Assembly (NCBI RefSeq): GCF_000374125.1
Contig: NZ_KB893625.1
Span: forward strand, 1,045,161-1,109,160
From: Niabella aurantiaca DSM 17617
GTDB lineage: Bacteria; Bacteroidota; Bacteroidia; Chitinophagales; Chitinophagaceae
Reading direction: 5' to 3'
Length of the DNA stretch: 64,000 bases
Shown here: piece after piece, positions 50,899 through 61,400 of the stretch
How the letters are laid out: each line of letters begins with the position of its first letter
Numbering within the stretch: position 1 is the first letter of the stretch
Translations under genes and position numbers: made by a program
The notes under the pieces: generated by a model
What the model was told of the DNA's origin: nothing
The model's input: the letters and a program-made list of their open reading frames with translations, nothing else
Databases searched by the model: none

Positions 50899-51996
50899 AT
50901 GTATTTACGCCTGCGATTTTTTATTGTATTGTTGCTTGTTGTACGGGTGGTGGCTGCCCAGCAGTTTCAGCCGGGATTTGATGTAAAAGAATATGCCGCG
51001 TTCCTGTCGATGGCGCACTATGAAAGCAGCATTCCCGACAAAGCACTACGGGAAAAACAACAGGATCCCTATAAACTGATCTATAAGTCGCCGGAGGTAG
51101 GTATGAAAAATCTTTGGTGGCTGTATACCAACGAACAGAACCAGGCGGTGATCGTGATCCGTGGAACAGTGGGCGATATGGTAAGCTGGATGGAAAATTA
51201 TTATTGCCCGATGATCCCCGCAACAGGTTCACTACAATTAGGCCCCGCTACTCAATTCAGCTACAAGCTGGCGGAAAGTAAGGAGGCGTATGTCCACGCC
51301 GGCTGGACCATTGGCATGGCCTACCTGGTAACGGATATGATGCCTAAAATCAAAGAGCTCTATCAAAAAGGTGTGCGCGACTTTTTTATCTTCGGGCACA
51401 GTCAGGGTGGGGCATTGAGCTACCTGGTAAGCTCTTATTTTTATTACCGGCGACAGGATGGGGCATTGCCGGCCGATATCCGGTTTAAGACCTATACCAG
51501 CGCGGCGCCGAAGCCCGGCAATATGCAATATGCATATGATTTCGACTTTATCAACAGAGGTGGCTGGGCCTATTCTGTTGTGAACGCAGCCGACTGGGTG
51601 CCGGAAACGCCTTACAGTATTCAGCGCGTTTCGGATATGAATACATTGAATCCCATTATTCATATTCCCGAGGACTTAAAAAAACAAAAGTTCTTCCTGC
51701 GGCTTGCAGGCAATTTCTACTATGGAAAGCTGAACAGGAAAACACGGAAGGCACAGCGGTCTTATACCAATATCCTGGGGCACAAGCTTTATAAACTTGC
51801 TGTGAGAAAAGCATTGCCGGGATTAAAAGAGCCCAGGTATGCGCCTTCCATGAGCTATATGCGGGCCGGAAGTCCGGTAGTGCTGATGCCCGATACTGCC
51901 TACTATCAGAAGTACGGCAGGGACGAAGCAGACAGGTTTGCCCATCATCATTTTGCCCCGTATCTCTACCTGCTGCAAAAACAATATGGAAAATAA
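50899..51996 (+). CDS. Secreted lipase-like alpha/beta hydrolase (class 3 type)
   Basis: 365 residues. Signal peptide (YLRLRFFIVLLLVVRVVAAQ). The nucleophile motif FIFGHSQGGALSYLVSS (GHSQG) lies near residue 175, with VIVIRGTVGDMVSW upstream and AADWVPETPYSIQ carrying a candidate acid residue, the lipase class 3 pattern. Located in the periplasm or outside. Substrate unknown. TTAATTTTGC near 50869-50878 may be its -7 region. Confidence 0.8.
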   Translation: MYLRLRFFIVLLLVVRVVAAQQFQPGFDVKEYAAFLSMAHYESSIPDKALREKQQDPYKLIYKSPEVGMKNLWWLYTNEQNQAVIVIRGTVGDMVSWMENYYCPMIPATGSLQLGPATQFSYKLAESKEAYVHAGWTIGMAYLVTDMMPKIKELYQKGVRDFFIFGHSQGGALSYLVSSYFYYRRQDGALPADIRFKTYTSAAPKPGNMQYAYDFDFINRGGWAYSVVNAADWVPETPYSIQRVSDMNTLNPIIHIPEDLKKQKFFLRLAGNFYYGKLNRKTRKAQRSYTNILGHKLYKLAVRKALPGLKEPRYAPSMSYMRAGSPVVLMPDTAYYQKYGRDEADRFAHHHFAPYLYLLQKQYGK

Positions 51997-52052
51997 TTCC
52001 CTGCCCGGTACTGAAGAAGTGCCTGCTTTATTAAGCGCAGGGCGTTTTTCCC

Positions 52053-52550
52053 GGAAGCTGTTTGAAAATAGCATTTTGATTCCCCTTATAAGCGCCATCC
52101 GGCGCGTCGTTGTCGTTAAAGAGTTTGTATCAAAAGTCTTTCATTTGTCATGCCGGACTTGTTTCGGCATCTATTCGGCATCAATGCAAGATTAAAGCAG
52201 ATCCTGAAACAGGAATAGACCCTGAAATAAATTGAATACTCAGAATGACAACATGCTATAAAGTGACTTTTAATACAATCTCTTTAACGAAGCTGTAATT
52301 TCATAAGAGCCATAGACACGGATCATTATGCCCCGGGCCCATGGCTCTCTGTTGCTCTTTTGGACTCGTAAACGGGTTGAAACCCGTTCTTGCCGGATCT
52401 TTCAGGGCCATGCCTCTTTTGCTAAAATGATCGTTGAACCCCGTTTTTTTACGGATGACGGCTACAGCAAAGCCCTGAGTAGATGCGATAAAAGCGGCAC
52501 ATTTGGTGACGATGAGGATTTTCCTGAATCGGGTTTAAACAGCTTCTTAA
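52053..52550 (-). repeat. MITE-like repeat, copy B (with nested insert)
   Basis: Reverse-complement counterpart of copy A (1844-2191). Ends: AAGCTGTTTGA at 52055 and its inverse form TTTAAACAGCTTCTT at 52534-52548. The stretch 52290-52445 matches copy A at about nine of ten bases, including AACGGGTT-N2-AACCCGTT and GCCCCGGGCCCATGGC. Between the two conserved arms copy B carries an extra ~175 bases not found in copy A (the nested palindrome at 52115-52288). No target duplication is obvious here. No coding frame. Confidence 0.7.
52115..52288. repeat. Nested palindromic insert within the MITE-like repeat
   Basis: Terminal inverted repeats GTTAAAGAGTTTGTATCAAA (52115-) and, as reverse complement of the right end, GTTAAAGAGATTGTATTAAA: about 24 bases with two mismatches, then AAAGTC on both sides. 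The inside carries GTCATGCCGGACTTGTTTCG and GTCATTCTGAG-type words (the latter on the minus strand). Copy A has only GTTAAAGCC...GGCCTTAAC here, so the insert is present/absent between copies. Confidence 0.65.
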
Positions 52551-52573
52551 CGGTTTATACTCCTGGTACGATA

Positions 52574-53518
52574 CTATTTCTCCATCTTATAACACCAGCG
52601 AAACAGCTTTCCTTCAAAGTCAAACGGCGTGGTGGCGCGGGTAATATCCTTTATCTTATCTGTTTGCAGCTTGCCGGATTCCAGCACAAATTTTCGTGCA
52701 TTGGTGCTGAAATACAGGATACCCCCCGGCGCCAGTATACGCAGGCAATCGTTGATCAGGGATACGTGGTCCCGCTGGATGTCGAGGATATCGTCCATCC
52801 GTTTACTGTTGCTGAAAGTGGGCGGGTCCATAATAATGAGATCATATGACTCCACGGGGACCTGTTTTATGTGAGCAAGCACATCCGCCTGCAGGAAGGT
52901 ATAGGCCGGATTTGTAAGCCCGTTCAGCTGCAGGTTCCGCTCTGCCCACTGGATATAGGTTTTGGAAAGATCAACGGTGGCGATGGCGGCTGCGTTTCCG
53001 GCCGCTGCATAAACGGAAAAAGAGCCGGTATAGGCAAAGAGGTTCATGATCCGTTTGCCCGCGCTTTCCTGCTGCACCATTTTGCGGGTGACCCGGTGGT
53101 CTAAAAAGAGTCCCGTGTCCAGGTAATCTTCAAGGTTGACGATAAATTTTAATCCGTTCTCCTGTACGGTAAATTCACTTTTTGTAGCGTCTGTTTTCTG
53201 GTATTGCCCTTTCCGGCCGGGCTTCCGCTGGCGCAGCTTGGTATGGATCAGCTCCGTTGGAATGCCGGTGGTTTCCGAAATGATCCGCATAGTTTGCTGC
53301 ATCCATATAGCATGTGCATCCTCATCCAAATGATGCCTGCGCTTGTATTCTGCCACATACACATGGTTTTCGTACAGCTCAATGGAAACCGGAAATTCGG
53401 GCAGATCATGATCATAGACCCGGTAACAGGTAACCCCTTGTTTTTGTGCCTGTTTTGAAAGATGCCGGTAAACTTTTGTAAACCGGTTGCGGAACATGGT
53501 AAACTTTTCTTCGTTCAA
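52574..53518 (-). CDS. SAM-dependent RNA methyltransferase (RlmI/RlmL C-domain type)
   Basis: 314 residues. SAM site RIMNLFAYTGSFSVYAAAGN, ATVDLSKTYIQWAERNLQLN, and the catalytic block LIIMDPPTFSNSKRMDDIL, where DPP(T)F(S) is typical of rRNA m5C/m2G methyltransferases of the RlmI/RlmK type. The N-terminal ~100 residues (RLRQRKPGRKGQYQKTDATK is the linker) carry the RNA-binding part. It probably modifies 23S rRNA. Divergent from the exonuclease/GIY-YIG gene, with 35 bases between starts. Confidence 0.88.
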   Translation of the reverse strand: MNEEKFTMFRNRFTKVYRHLSKQAQKQGVTCYRVYDHDLPEFPVSIELYENHVYVAEYKRRHHLDEDAHAIWMQQTMRIISETTGIPTELIHTKLRQRKPGRKGQYQKTDATKSEFTVQENGLKFIVNLEDYLDTGLFLDHRVTRKMVQQESAGKRIMNLFAYTGSFSVYAAAGNAAAIATVDLSKTYIQWAERNLQLNGLTNPAYTFLQADVLAHIKQVPVESYDLIIMDPPTFSNSKRMDDILDIQRDHVSLINDCLRILAPGGILYFSTNARKFVLESGKLQTDKIKDITRATTPFDFEGKLFRWCYKMEK

Positions 53519-53553
53519 GTTTGTTTTTTTTGCGAAATTAGCCTTTTACAGGA

Positions 53554-54933
53554 ATGCAATTTGCAATTGTTGATATTGAAACTACCGGTTCTTATGCTGC
53601 TGCGAGCGGCATCACAGAGATCAGCATCCAGCTGGTGGATGCCGAGGGTACCTTGCTGAACCGCTTTGAAAGCCTGGTGAACCCCCTGCAGGAGATCCCT
53701 GGCTATATCCGTGCGCTTACCGGAATTTCCAATGAAATGGTGGCCGGGGCTCCTCTGTTTGAAGAAATAGCCGAAGAAGTCTACACCCTGTTGCAGGATA
53801 AAGTATTTGTAGCCCACAGTGTCAATTTTGATTATTCGTTTGTCAAAAGCCAGTTGTCCTATTGCGGGTATGAATTAAATACCAGCAAGCTTTGCACGGT
53901 ACGCTTAAGCCGCAAGATCCTTCCCGGGCATGCATCCTACAGTCTGGGCCGGCTTTGTGAGGCGCTGGGGATCCGGCATCTGAACCGGCACAGGGCGGGA
54001 GGGGATACGGATGCCACGGTAGCGCTGTTTCAGCTGTTGTTAAAAAAGGATACCGAAGGGCACATTCAGAAAAGCCTCAAAAGAACATCCGGGGAACAGG
54101 CATTGCCGCCAAATGTTCCCAAATCTGATTTTGACCAGTTGCCCTATACGCCGGGGGTGTACTATTTTCATGATGATAAGGGCAAGGTTGTTTATGTAGG
54201 AAAAGCGAAGAATATCCGCTACCGGGTAAGCAGTCATTTTAGCAACAATTCCACCGGAAGACAGCGGCAGCATTTTATGCGCTATGTGCATCACATCAGC
54301 TATGAGGAATGTGGTACCGAATTGATGGCCGCTGTGAAGGAGTCAACGGAAATAAAAAGACTCTGGCCGCGGTTCAATGCCTCCCAGAAAAGGCGGGAAG
54401 AATTATATGGCATTGTTTCCTATGAGGACCAGAATGGTTATTTACGACTGGGCGTGGACAAAATGATCCGCGGAAGAATGCTGCGCAGCTCTTTTCATCA
54501 TATTGAGGGAGCAAAAGCATCCCTGCGGCAGTTGGTGCACGCGCATCATTTATGCCCCCGTTTATGTTTTATGGGAGCGGCGTTGTATGATGAAGAAACA
54601 CACCAGGCGTTTTGCGCAGGCGCCTGTGAGAAAAAAGAATCTCCTGAAAGCTATAATAGCCGGGTATTGGAGGCGATCCGGCATTTAGAGGACCTTCCCT
54701 CGTTTGCGATCGTAGATAAAGGCATTCACCACGATGAAAGATCCTGCATCCTGGTTTGGAAGGGCTGCTTTTATGGTATGGGATTTATTTCAGGTGAGGT
54801 CAGGATAGAACGGCCGGAGCAGCTCCGCGAACAAATAACCCCTTATAAAGAGAACAGCACCATTACCAATATGCTGTTTGCCTATGCCAAAAGATATCCC
54901 TCAAAAATTATTCAGTTTGATCAGGTCACTTAA
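53554..54933 (+). CDS. DEDDh exonuclease fused to UvrC-type GIY-YIG nuclease
   Basis: 459 residues. N-terminal DnaQ-like exonuclease: FAIVDIETTGSYAAASGITE (DxE), FVAHSVNFDYSFVKSQL, and HRAGGDTDATVALFQLL (HxxxxD). Residues about 195-275 are a GIY-YIG domain: LPYTPGVYYFHDDKGKVVYV then GKAKNIRYRVSSHFSN, and KESTEIKRLWPRFN. The remaining ~170 residues are the UvrC-like helical tail. This polymerase III epsilon/Cho-like fusion, common in Bacteroidota and Actinobacteria, is thought to act in nucleotide excision repair. Confidence 0.92.
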   Translation: MQFAIVDIETTGSYAAASGITEISIQLVDAEGTLLNRFESLVNPLQEIPGYIRALTGISNEMVAGAPLFEEIAEEVYTLLQDKVFVAHSVNFDYSFVKSQLSYCGYELNTSKLCTVRLSRKILPGHASYSLGRLCEALGIRHLNRHRAGGDTDATVALFQLLLKKDTEGHIQKSLKRTSGEQALPPNVPKSDFDQLPYTPGVYYFHDDKGKVVYVGKAKNIRYRVSSHFSNNSTGRQRQHFMRYVHHISYEECGTELMAAVKESTEIKRLWPRFNASQKRREELYGIVSYEDQNGYLRLGVDKMIRGRMLRSSFHHIEGAKASLRQLVHAHHLCPRLCFMGAALYDEETHQAFCAGACEKKESPESYNSRVLEAIRHLEDLPSFAIVDKGIHHDERSCILVWKGCFYGMGFISGEVRIERPEQLREQITPYKENSTITNMLFAYAKRYPSKIIQFDQVT

Positions 54934-55038
54934 AAGGATGTCGTTATTTTTGCTCCCGGTTTTTTGGGGAAGATGTGGTCAGGAAGGTGAAACCCCTTTT
55001 GTTGATAACGACTGTTCATATTAAATTTAAATGTATCA

Positions 55039-55722
55039 ATGATGATTAAAAAAACGGCATTGCTGCTGCCTCTCGTACTCATGATGTTCGCGTTTCAGCC
55101 GGTTAAGAAAAAGAAAGTGATCTTTTTCGGAGATTCCATAACCCAACAGGGCGCGGCACCCGGGGGATATATCCGGCTGATCGAAGGCCTGAGCAAGACG
55201 GACGGGGTATCAGATCAGTTTGAATTTGTGGGAAAAGGGATCGGTGGTAATAAAGTGTACGACCTGTTCCTCCGTTTCCAGCCGGATGTGCTGGATCAAA
55301 AACCCGATATCGTTTTGGTTTATGTGGGCATTAATGATGTATGGCATAAGACCTCTTCCGGTACGGGTACCGATTTTGATAAATTCGGAAAGTTCTATGA
55401 TGCGATCATTTCCACGCTGGTGAAGCAAGGTATTCAGCCGGTAGTTTGTACGCCTTCTGTGATCGGGGAGCGGAACGACTGCTCCAATCAGCAGGATGGC
55501 GACCTGAACCGCTATGCAGGATGGATCCGGGAATACGCAGCAAAGAACAAGGTACCCCTGGTGGACCTCCGCAAGATATTCCTCGACTATCTGGCTAAAA
55601 ACAACCCGGACAATAAAGAAAAGGGGATCCTCACCGTGGACCGGGTCCATCTAAATGAAAAAGGCAATCAACTGGTGGCTGATGCCATGTGGAAGGTGAT
55701 CAAGTCCCTTGGGGGAATGTAA
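55039..55722 (+). CDS. SGNH/GDSL family hydrolase, secreted
   Basis: 227 residues. Signal peptide (MIKKTALLLPLVLMMFAFQP). The block I motif VIFFGDSITQQGAAPGGYIR carries the catalytic Ser, GIGGNKVYDLFLRFQPDVL the Gly and IVLVYVGINDVWHKT the Asn; DRVHLNEKGNQLVADAMW carries the Asp/His pair. It probably removes acetyl or other ester groups from polysaccharide in the periplasm. The stop is followed at once by an AATGTAAAA inverted repeat. Confidence 0.9.
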   Translation: MMIKKTALLLPLVLMMFAFQPVKKKKVIFFGDSITQQGAAPGGYIRLIEGLSKTDGVSDQFEFVGKGIGGNKVYDLFLRFQPDVLDQKPDIVLVYVGINDVWHKTSSGTGTDFDKFGKFYDAIISTLVKQGIQPVVCTPSVIGERNDCSNQQDGDLNRYAGWIREYAAKNKVPLVDLRKIFLDYLAKNNPDNKEKGILTVDRVHLNEKGNQLVADAMWKVIKSLGGM

Positions 55723-55727
55723 AATAT

Positions 55728-55810
55728 TGAATGTAAAAGCTCAGGGCTTTACTATCCGTTCCGGGGGCCTCATTGCCGGCGAAAATCACTATTTCTACAT
55801 TTTACATTTC
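55728..55810. repeat. Intergenic palindrome, AATGTAAAA/TTTTACATT type
   Basis: AATGTAAAA (55730-55738) and TTTTACATT (55800-55808), 61 bases apart, centre CTATCCGTTCCGGGGG with some likeness to the GTACGTTCCGG core at 38840. It lies between the convergent SGNH and tyrS genes, where its hairpin could also serve as a bidirectional terminator. Confidence 0.6.
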
Positions 55811-57109
55811 TTATTTAATATTTGATATTCCTTCCTCTACCTCCGCCAGGTAATAGTTTTTCTTTCCTTTTTGTAGCAGGATATAGCGGTTGTGCAGCAG
55901 GTGAGCGCCGGTTACCAGCAGCTGCGCATCGCTCACTTTTTCGCGGTTCAAGCTGATGCCTCCGCCCTGGATCAGCTTCCGGGCTTCGCCTTTGCTGGAA
56001 GCCACGCCTGTTTCTGCCAGGAGGGAAACAATATCCATGCCCGCCTCCAATGCAGTCCCGGGGATACCGGCTTTTACAACGCCTTCCAGGCCTTCGAGGT
56101 CTTCGATGCTCATTTCAGATGCCGGCTTGTTTTGATTGGCAAACAACTTTTCCGTAGTGGCAACGGCTTTTTCATATTCCGGTATTCCATGTACAAAGCA
56201 GGTAATCTCCCTGGCCAGCGCTTTTTGAAGGAGGCGATCAGCAGGATTTTGCTGATGCCCGCTGATCAGCTCCTTAATGGCAGGCTCTTCGAGGAACGTG
56301 AATATCTTTATCCAGGATGCCGCATCTTCATCGCTGGTGTTGAGCCAGAACTGGTAGAACTGGTACGGCGTCGTCTTTTCCGGGTCCAGCCATACGTTGC
56401 CTTTTTCGGTTTTCCCAAACTTGGTGCCATCGGCCTTCCGGATCAGCGGACAGGTAAAGGCAAAGGCCTCCTTACCCGCCTTGCGGCGGATGAACTCGGT
56501 GCCGGTGGTAATGTTTCCCCACTGGTCGCTGCCCCCCATCTGCAGTTTTACGTCAGCCGTGGTATATAAATGATAAAAATCGTAGCCCTGCATCAGCTGA
56601 TAAGCAAATTCGGTATAGCTGATGCCCACTTCGCCCTCAAAGCGTTTCTTTACGCTGTCCTTCGCCATCATGTAGTTCACCGTAATATGCTTTCCGGCAT
56701 CTCTCAGGAACTCCAGGAAACGGATGTCTTTAAACCAGTCGTAGTTATTTACCATGACGGCGGCATTGGGGTTCGAAGGAGAGAAATCAAGGTATTTTTC
56801 CAGCTGATGCCGGATCCCCGCAACATTTGCTGCCAGTGTTTCCTCGTTGAGCAGGTTCCTTTCCTCACTTTTGCCGCTGGGGTCGCCGATCATACCGGTG
56901 GCGCCTCCAACGAGGGCTACCGGACGGTGTCCGGCTCTTTGGAGATGCACCAATAACAGAATAGGCACCAGGCTTCCGATATGCAGGCTGGTGGCAGTAG
57001 GGTCAAACCCGATATAGCCGGTGGTCATTTCCTTTTCCAGTTGTGCTTCGGTGCCCGGTATGATGTCCTGGATCATGCCCCTCCATCTCAATTCTGATAT
57101 TATGCTCAT
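55811..57109 (-). CDS. tyrS: Tyrosine--tRNA ligase
   Basis: 432 residues from the ATG at 57109 (SIISELRWRGMIQDIIPGTE). Class I features: TGYIGFDPTATSLHIGSLVP (HIGH-like HIGS), the tyrosine site around MQGYDFYHL and GGSDQWGNITTG, and KFGKTEKGNVWLD (KMSKS-like). The C-terminal S4 RNA-binding domain follows (SKGEARKLIQGGGISLNREK). It charges tRNA-Tyr. Normal length for the TyrS-C type. Ends against a palindrome shared with other loci. Confidence 0.97.
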   Translation of the reverse strand: MSIISELRWRGMIQDIIPGTEAQLEKEMTTGYIGFDPTATSLHIGSLVPILLLVHLQRAGHRPVALVGGATGMIGDPSGKSEERNLLNEETLAANVAGIRHQLEKYLDFSPSNPNAAVMVNNYDWFKDIRFLEFLRDAGKHITVNYMMAKDSVKKRFEGEVGISYTEFAYQLMQGYDFYHLYTTADVKLQMGGSDQWGNITTGTEFIRRKAGKEAFAFTCPLIRKADGTKFGKTEKGNVWLDPEKTTPYQFYQFWLNTSDEDAASWIKIFTFLEEPAIKELISGHQQNPADRLLQKALAREITCFVHGIPEYEKAVATTEKLFANQNKPASEMSIEDLEGLEGVVKAGIPGTALEAGMDIVSLLAETGVASSKGEARKLIQGGGISLNREKVSDAQLLVTGAHLLHNRYILLQKGKKNYYLAEVEEGISNIK

Positions 57110-57313
57110 AATTCTATAGCTCTTTAATAATGAGGTGCAAAGGTAGGCCATCCGTGCTATAAGAGCGAATGTTGGGGTATGGTTTTAGATACTTGGGCGA
57201 ATAAATGACAGAACTGATCTAAAAAGCTATGTTTGTAAATGCTTTATGCCTAATTTCGTTGAGAATAATTGTACTTATCGGAAAATTGTAGACCCTAAAC
57301 TTAATCTGATAGA

Positions 57314-58423
57314 ATGAAAGCATTGAGATCATGCTTTTTACTGCTGTTTTTACTGGTCGCCCTCGTTTCAGGAGCCCAGTTTCGGAAGTATTCCAATGAA
57401 TTCCTGAATATTGGCGCGGGTGCACGGGGGTTGGGTATGGGAAGTGCCCAGGTAGCCAGTGTTACTGACGGAACCGCCGGGTACTGGAACCCTGCCGGGC
57501 TGGTAAATGTTCAGGAGAACGTTCAGGTGAACCTGATGCATGCCGAATATTTTGCAGGTATCGGTAAATACGATTACCTGAATGTAACATTGCCTACAAC
57601 CAGCTCCAAACGGACATTGGGGATCACGGCATTGCGCTTTGCCGTAGATGATATCATGAATACCCTGTTCCTGGTGGAACCGGACGGGTCACTGAACTAT
57701 AACAATATTAAGTCTTTTTCATCGGCAGATTACGGGTTCCTGTTGTCCTATGCACAGAACCTCAAACAGACGGAAAAGAAAAACATCAATTTTGGCGTAA
57801 ATGCCAAAGTGATCCATCGCAGCGTTGGGAGTTTTGCCAAGGCCTGGGGATTTGGCCTGGATGCAGGGTTGCAGATCATGCAGGATAAATGGCGGTTCGG
57901 CATCGTAGGCCGGGATATCACCACTACGTTCAATAGCTGGGCCTTTAATTTTACAGAGGAGGAAAAAGAAGCTTTATATCTTGCCCGGAATGAGATCCCT
58001 GTAAAATCTACCGAAATGACGTCCCCGCGCCTGATCCTGGGTGGTGCCCGTGTGTTTCCGGTCGGTAAAAGATCCGGGGTATTAGCCGAGGCGAATCTCG
58101 ACCTCACTTTTGATGGAAGAAGGAATACGGTGGTCAGTGGCGATCCTGTGAGCGTCGATCCCAAACTGGGGCTGGAATACAATTATAAGGATGTGGTCTT
58201 TATACGGGGTGGGGTCAATAATTTTCAGAAAGGGCTTGCCGACGGTGATACCCTGAACCAGAAAAAGGTATGGATCTTTCAGCCAAGCGTGGGGGTGGGT
58301 TTCCGCATCCAGTCGCTCATGATCGATTACGCATTTACCAACCTGGCAAACCAGTCGAACCCGCTGTTTACGCATGTTTTCTCCCTTAAAATGGATTTCC
58401 GGAGGAAACGAAACGATAATTAA
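57314..58423 (+). CDS. porV: PorV/PorQ family outer-membrane protein (type IX secretion)
   Basis: 369 residues. Signal peptide ending LVALVSGAQ. FadL-like beta barrel with the family start FLNIGAGARGLGMGSAQVAS and TDGTAGYWNPAGLVNVQE, and barrel strands to the end (FTHVFSLKMDFRRKR). In Porphyromonas porV and porU are adjacent, and PorV shuttles cargo from the translocon to the PorU sortase; the immediate porU neighbour here makes PorV the more likely identity than PorQ. Divergent from tyrS. Confidence 0.85.
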   Translation: MKALRSCFLLLFLLVALVSGAQFRKYSNEFLNIGAGARGLGMGSAQVASVTDGTAGYWNPAGLVNVQENVQVNLMHAEYFAGIGKYDYLNVTLPTTSSKRTLGITALRFAVDDIMNTLFLVEPDGSLNYNNIKSFSSADYGFLLSYAQNLKQTEKKNINFGVNAKVIHRSVGSFAKAWGFGLDAGLQIMQDKWRFGIVGRDITTTFNSWAFNFTEEEKEALYLARNEIPVKSTEMTSPRLILGGARVFPVGKRSGVLAEANLDLTFDGRRNTVVSGDPVSVDPKLGLEYNYKDVVFIRGGVNNFQKGLADGDTLNQKKVWIFQPSVGVGFRIQSLMIDYAFTNLANQSNPLFTHVFSLKMDFRRKRNDN

Positions 58424-58435
58424 TACGTGGCGAGA

Positions 58436-61400
58436 ATGAAAAAACTGCTTACGATAGCACTATTGATCTTTTCCGTGGCAGCGGGCGCGCAACAGTTCGG
58501 CAACGAATGGATCGATTACAATAAAACGTATTATAAATTCAAAATAGCGGCAAACGGTTTGTACCGTATTCCGTCTGCAGCACTGGCCGCCGTTAACCTG
58601 GGCGGGGTGGATGCATCCCATTTTCAGTTATGGCATAATGGAGAAGAAATACCTGTTTATACATCGGTGGCCTCAGGCGCGCTGGGCTCCGGGGGCTATA
58701 TCGAATTTTGGGGGCAGAAGAACGATGGAAAGGCCGACAATATATTGTACCGGATGCCCGATCAGCAGCTTTCGGATGCCAAAAGCCTGTTTACCGATTC
58801 TGCGGCCTATTTTTTAACCGTGAACCCGGCAGGTGGCAACAGGCGACTCATAAACACGCCCAACACGCTGCCGGTAGGTGCAACGCCCGAGCCCTATTTT
58901 ATGTACCGGGCGGATACGGGTTTTAGCGAGCAGATTCACCTGGGTAAGGCCGAAGGCTCAGGGCTGGGTACCTTATATGTGGCCTCCATCGAAGAAGGCG
59001 AAGGCTGGACTTCTGCAGACATAAACGAAGGACAATCCAAAACGTTCCAGCAGCATCTTTATGCCTATACCGGTGCAGGTGCGCCGGCGGTGACGATCCA
59101 GATGAACGTGGTGGGCGCCAATATTGCAACAAAGAAAGCGCAGTTAACGGTGAACGGAACCCTGGTCTTTGACCAGTCCCTGTTTAATTTCGGATACTCA
59201 AAACTGTCAAAAACGCTGCCGGCCGGCATTCTCTCCGGGGGGGCTGAAGCTTTTTCAGTAACCGATGTAGCTACGGTTCCCAGCCGGATCCGGCTGGCCT
59301 CGCTGGCGGTGACGTATGCGCGGAAGTTTGATTTTGGCGGCGCCGCAAATTTCGCATTCAGCCTGCCCGCCCGCGGCTCGGGGTATTACCTGGAGATCTC
59401 CAATTTCAGTTTTTCCGGAGGTGCCCCCGTTTTATACGACCGGGCCAATGGCCGGCGCTATACAGTTGATGATTCCAACCCCACACTTTTAAAGGTATTT
59501 TTACCGGCCACTACCCAGGCTCAGGAGCTGGTACTGGTAAGCCGGGCTCCGGCAAATATGCGACAGGTGCCGGCACTGGAGCCCCGCACTTTTGTTAATT
59601 ACAATGCTGCGCAGAACCAGGGAGATTACCTGATGATCACGAACCGCGCCCTGCTGTCCGGCAGCAACGGATCCCAGCCGGTAAACGATTATCGCAGCTA
59701 TCGTGCTTCGGCTGCCGGTGGCGGATATAATGCGAAGATCTATCTTGTAGACCAGCTGGCAGATCAGTTTGCCTATGGCATCGATTACCACCCCTCATTG
59801 GTACGGAACTTTTTGAGATTCGCCCGGACCAGGTTCTCATCACAGCCCAGGCAGGTATTTTTGATCGGGAAGGGGGTTTCCTATGTGTCGTCAAGACTCT
59901 ATCCATCATATGAGCTGGCCCCGCAACTGGCACAGCTCAACCTGGTTCCCACCTTTGGGTACCCTTCATCAGATGTGCTGCTGGCCGCCGAGGGAAGCAG
60001 CTCCCAACCGCTCACGCCCATCGGGCGGCTGTCCGTGGTTAACGGCAACGAGGTTGCGGTGTACCTGGAGAAGGTAAAACAGTACGAACAGCAACTGGCA
60101 ACAACTTCTCCGGGCATCAGTGAAAGCGCATGGAAAAAAACGGCCATCCATATCGTTGGTGCCAATGATCAGGCTACACAGGACCTCCTGGAAGGCGATC
60201 TCCGACAACATCAAAAGATCATCGAGGGCGGGTTTTCCGGCGCTGTCGTAGAAACCTTTGTAAAGAACAGCTCCAATGTGTTGCAACAGCAGGTTTCCGA
60301 GCGGCTGGCCAGTCACATAAATTCCGGGGCAAACCTGCTTACCTATTTTGGCCATTCCTCGGCAACATCGCTTGGGTTTAATATGGAAGATCCGGGTAAC
60401 TATTCCAATGCCGGAAAGTACCCGCTATTCAATATGATGGGGTGCAATGTAGGGGATATCTTTGGCTACACGCCGTCGCGGCTTTCCGATATTGAGACGG
60501 TTTCCGAAAAATATGTTTTGGCGAAGGACAGGGGATGCATCGGCATGATGGCCGGCACCAGCGTGGGCTATATTTCTACGTTGGATGTGTACAATACGCA
60601 GCTCTATTCTATTTTGTCGGGAAGAGATTACGGCAAAACGATCGGAGAATTGATGACCAATACGATCGCGGAAGTGTACAAACGGCCGGAAGGCGAGAGT
60701 GCCTTGCTGCAGCGGGCTCAGTGCGAAGAATACACGCTCAACGGCGATCCGGCGATCCGCTTGTATCAGCCTGATAAGCCGGATTATGCCATTGAGGACG
60801 CTTCCGTGAGCATTGCACCAAACTTTATTTCGGTGGCCGAAACAAATTTTGCAGTTAAGGTAAACATCAATAATCTGGGGAAAGCGGTAAATGAAAAAGT
60901 AGTGGTTGAGCTCAAAAGAACATTCCCGGATCAGTCTGTGAAGGTTTTCAGAAAAGATACGCTGGACCCCGTCCGGTATCTGGATTCCTTAAATTACTCG
61001 TTGCCGATAGATCCCGTTAAGGACAAGGGGCAGAACAGGATCACGATCACCATTGACCCGGAAAACACAATTGAAGAGCTCAATGAGGGGAACAACAGTA
61101 CCGTAAAAGATGTGTTCATCTTTGAAGATGAAATCCGCCCCGTTTATCCATATACCTATGCGATCGTGAATCAACCCAACGTAACGCTGGCGGCTTCCAC
61201 GGCGAACCCGCTTGCTACCACGCGCACCTATCTGATGGAGATGGATACAACGGCCTTATTCAGCTCCCCCTTTAAAATAGCACGCACTCAGGTTTCATCC
61301 GGCGGAGTAGTGGAATTTACTCCGGGAGCAAGCTTAAAGAACAACACGGTATATTTCTGGCGGGTGGCCAGCAAGCCGGACAACGGTGAGCAGCCCCACT

